Shown piece after piece: positions 7,441-8,459 of a stretch of 8,459 nucleotides of DNA (position 1 is its first letter; each line of letters starts with the position of its first letter). This DNA is from Verrucomicrobia bacterium 12-59-8 (GTDB lineage Bacteria; Verrucomicrobiota; Verrucomicrobiae; Verrucomicrobiales; Verrucomicrobiaceae): the NCBI GenBank assembly GCA_002279765.1, contig NCCR01000181.1, positions 1 through 8,459 on the forward strand. The letters run 5' to 3'. Below the pieces are notes generated by a model, which was not told the origin of the DNA, searched no databases, and saw nothing but the letters and a program-made list of their open reading frames with translations. Position numbers and translations under genes: made by a program.

Positions 7441-8130
7441 TTATCCTTTCATCCCACGACTACGCGATTTCGCCAGCGGCGGCGCGGCTTCCACAGGGCG
7501 GAACTCCACGATGTTGTCAGTGCTGTTGGCGTCTTCGATCAGATTCACGATCTCAATGCCGGCGCGTTCAAGATCATGCATCAGGGAGCGGGCGCGGGCG
7601 CTGAGAAAGGCAAAGGAGAGATAGGCAGGAATCGCCACCACCAGACCAAGCGCCGACGTGATCAGGCTCTGATACACACCGCGCGCCACATCCGCCTGCG
7701 TCGCGACGCCATTGGCGGAGGAGAGACTGGTAAAGCTGTCCAGCAGGCCGATCACGGTACCCAGCAGACCGATCAGCGGCGCCGCGTGCGCAATGGCATT
7801 CAGAATACCGAGAAAGCGCTCCAGCCGGGGCACCTCAAGTTGACCCGCCTCCTGCACGATTTCCTTGAGCTGCTCGCGAGGCGCATGGTGCCTCAGCAGT
7901 GCCGCGTGGATCACCCGCCCGGCGGGCACCCGCGTCGCCACGCATTCCTGCAGCGCTTCGGCGAAGTTTTTGCGGCGGATCAGGCTGGCAAGCCCGGCCA
8001 GGAATTCACCGACGTTCATGCTCGCCCGGTGGAAGTAGGCCAGCCGCTCCATAAAGATCGCTCCAGCGAAGCACAGGCACCCGATCAGGAGCCATACGAG
8101 CGGTCCGCCTTTGGAGATAAGATCTATCAT
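7441..8130 (-). CDS. exbB: ExbB/TolQ/MotA-family proton channel protein
   Basis: This is a 229-residue protein of usual ExbB length. It has three expected membrane segments: about 9-27, 112-133 (APLIGLLGTVIGLLDSF) and 156-176 (LITSALGLVVAIPAYLSFAF). A cytoplasmic region lies between the first two, and a basic/acidic tail follows. The LGTVxGL and GLxVAIPA motifs are diagnostic. Thr125 matches channel Thr148 of E. coli ExbB. Two other channel positions differ: Gln154 takes the place of Glu176 and Ser159 that of Thr181, by alignment on the AL-x-T-A-x-GL motif. It is the first gene of the leftward cluster, with an ATG at 8128-8130 and no clear Shine-Dalgarno sequence. The partner should be the ExbD-like protein directly downstream. 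The product could equally be called TolQ-like; no Tol-Pal genes are present to favour that. Confidence 0.92.
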   Translation of the reverse strand: MIDLISKGGPLVWLLIGCLCFAGAIFMERLAYFHRASMNVGEFLAGLASLIRRKNFAEALQECVATRVPAGRVIHAALLRHHAPREQLKEIVQEAGQLEVPRLERFLGILNAIAHAAPLIGLLGTVIGLLDSFTSLSSANGVATQADVARGVYQSLITSALGLVVAIPAYLSFAFLSARARSLMHDLERAGIEIVNLIEDANSTDNIVEFRPVEAAPPLAKSRSRGMKG

Positions 8131-8161
8131 GAGCCGAAAATCAGAAAGTGATGGGTAAAGC

Positions 8162-8178
8162 CTGGCACCACACGCCAG
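8162..8178 (-). other. Short inverted repeat in the exbB leader
   Basis: CTGGC and GCCAG form a perfect 5-base inverted repeat around a 7-base centre. It lies about 20-36 bases after the predicted transcription start and 32 bases before the exbB ATG. It could be a small leader hairpin or half-sites for a regulator. It is short enough to occur by chance. Confidence 0.2.
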
Positions 8179-8204
8179 TTCGGGAGACGCAGAATACCAA
8201 GCAT

Positions 8205-8233
8205 GTTTTATGCCGAGACTGATAACTTGTAAA
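8205..8233 (-). promoter_or_regulatory. Candidate sigma70-type promoter for the exbB-led operon
   Basis: On the minus strand, TTTACA (8228-8233) matches the -35 consensus TTGACA at 5 of 6 bases. After exactly 17 bases comes TAAAAC (8205-8210), matching the -10 consensus at 4 of 6. Transcription would begin near 8198, leaving a leader of about 68 bases before the exbB ATG. It is the only good promoter-like pair seen upstream of the operon, and the local sequence is richer in A+T than the genes. Verrucomicrobial promoter preferences are poorly known, which limits confidence. Confidence 0.4.
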
Positions 8234-8253
8234 CACTGGAAATTAACTGGAAA

Positions 8254-8287
8254 AGGCGGCTGAGGTCAAGAGGCGGAAAAGGTCAAG
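8254..8287. repeat. 17-base tandem direct repeat, two back-to-back copies
   Basis: Two units of the form AGGCGG-NNN-AGGTCAAG abut at 8254-8270 and 8271-8287 and agree at 14 of 17 bases, differing only in the three central bases. Related GTCAA words follow at 8293 and 8312. The pair lies about 56-89 bases upstream of the predicted operon transcription start, a common place for activator binding. It also lies just left of the insertion sequence, so a link to that element cannot be excluded. Confidence 0.6.
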
Positions 8288-8327
8288 ACGCAGTCAAGCA
8301 TCATCAATGTGGTCAAAAGGTGGTGCA

Positions 8328-8374
8328 GGTTCAGGACATAGGTAACACAAAAGGTTCAGTAGAAGGGTAACACA
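8328..8374 (+). repeat. Two 22-base direct repeats at the insertion sequence end
   Basis: GGTTCAG-N6-GGTAACACA occurs at 8328-8349 and again at 8353-8374. The outer 16 bases are identical and the copies are 25 bases apart. They precede the transposase start. Repeats like this near an insertion sequence end are good candidates for transposase binding sites, although they could also regulate transposase expression. Confidence 0.65.
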
Positions 8375-8405
8375 TTTGGGCTCCGTCAGGAGCTAAAATG
8401 GTCAC

Positions 8406-8459
8406 ATGCCGTGGCAAACAAGCACCCCAATGGACCAGAAAACCGAATTTGTATTGAAA
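8406..8459 (+). CDS. IS481-family transposase, N-terminal fragment (3' partial)
   Basis: Eighteen codons are visible before the window ends: MPWQTSTPMDQKTEFVLK. IS481-family DDE transposases typically open with MPW, a few variable residues, then MD-(E/Q)-(R/K), then F(V/I), and this fragment follows that pattern. The ATG at 8406 is the first start after an in-frame TAA at 8394-8396. AGGAG at 8388-8392 lies 13 bases upstream as a possible ribosome binding site. The catalytic domain lies outside the window, so it cannot be said whether the gene is intact. The call rests on a short stretch only. Confidence 0.6.
   Translation, partial: MPWQTSTPMDQKTEFVLK

Larger units (their letters stand above)
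8308..8459 (+). mobile_element. Left part of an IS481-family insertion sequence (cut by window end)
   Basis: The element is inferred from the transposase N-terminus beginning at 8406 and from the repeated motifs before it. The left boundary is a guess: TGT at 8308-8310 is the first plausible end, since IS481-family ends usually begin with TGT. The right end and any target-site duplication lie outside the window, so the boundary cannot be confirmed here. The element is transcribed away from the exb operon and lies 74 bases upstream of that operon's candidate -35 box. Confidence 0.45.

Noticed and set aside
7402..8151. A 249-codon open frame on the + strand opposite exbB
   Set aside because: It is also His/Gln/Arg-rich, without domains, and antisense to the well-supported ExbB-family gene.
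8221..8260. Fur box upstream of exbB, as expected for iron-regulated exb genes
   Set aside because: GATAACTT occurs once, but there is no 19-base palindrome resembling the Fur consensus.
8398..8457. Alternative ATG at 8398 as the start of the rightmost gene
   Set aside because: It is in another frame and meets a TGA after 19 codons; the frame from 8406 stays open and matches the IS481 transposase N-terminus.

Overview
The window looks like a chromosomal segment of a Gram-negative bacterium with high G+C, most likely from the Verrucomicrobia. This is an inference from three things: a glycine/serine/threonine-rich protein with autotransporter-associated repeats that ends in a PEP-CTERM sorting signal, a strongly diverged ExbB/ExbD pair, and weak or absent Shine-Dalgarno sequences before most genes. 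No rRNA, tRNA or other taxonomic marker is present.

Layout, left to right. Bases 1-1956 (+) hold the 3' part of a large secreted/surface PEP-CTERM protein whose start lies outside the window. It converges, with a 17-base gap, on a leftward cluster covering 1974-8130 (-). Read in its own direction, that cluster is: an ExbB/TolQ/MotA-type protein, an ExbD/TolR-type protein, a single-pass protein with a TonB-like C-terminal end, an 81-residue membrane-anchored zinc-ribbon protein, a MoxR-family AAA+ ATPase, and a 978-residue protein in which a DUF58 module is fused in frame to a TgpA-like membrane transglutaminase. Spacing (72, 16, -4, 84 and 4 bases) fits one operon. A plausible sigma70-like promoter lies at 8205-8233 (-), with a 17-base tandem repeat just upstream of it.

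The right edge (about 8308-8459) appears to be the beginning of an IS481-family insertion sequence transcribed rightwards, away from the operon. It has two 22-base direct repeats and the first 18 codons of a transposase.

How the genes may work together (inference): ExbB/ExbD plus a TonB-like protein would be an inner-membrane energy-coupling module. MoxR, DUF58 and transglutaminase proteins are a recurrent trio in bacteria, with MoxR acting as a chaperone-like ATPase. Their tandem arrangement here suggests one envelope-associated system joined by a small zinc-ribbon membrane protein. The most striking detail is that the ExbD-like protein has Asn21 where the family's transmembrane proton-carrying Asp is expected, and the ExbB-like protein has Gln154 and Ser159 at the positions of the conserved channel Glu and Thr. 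The module may therefore not be a conventional proton-driven motor.
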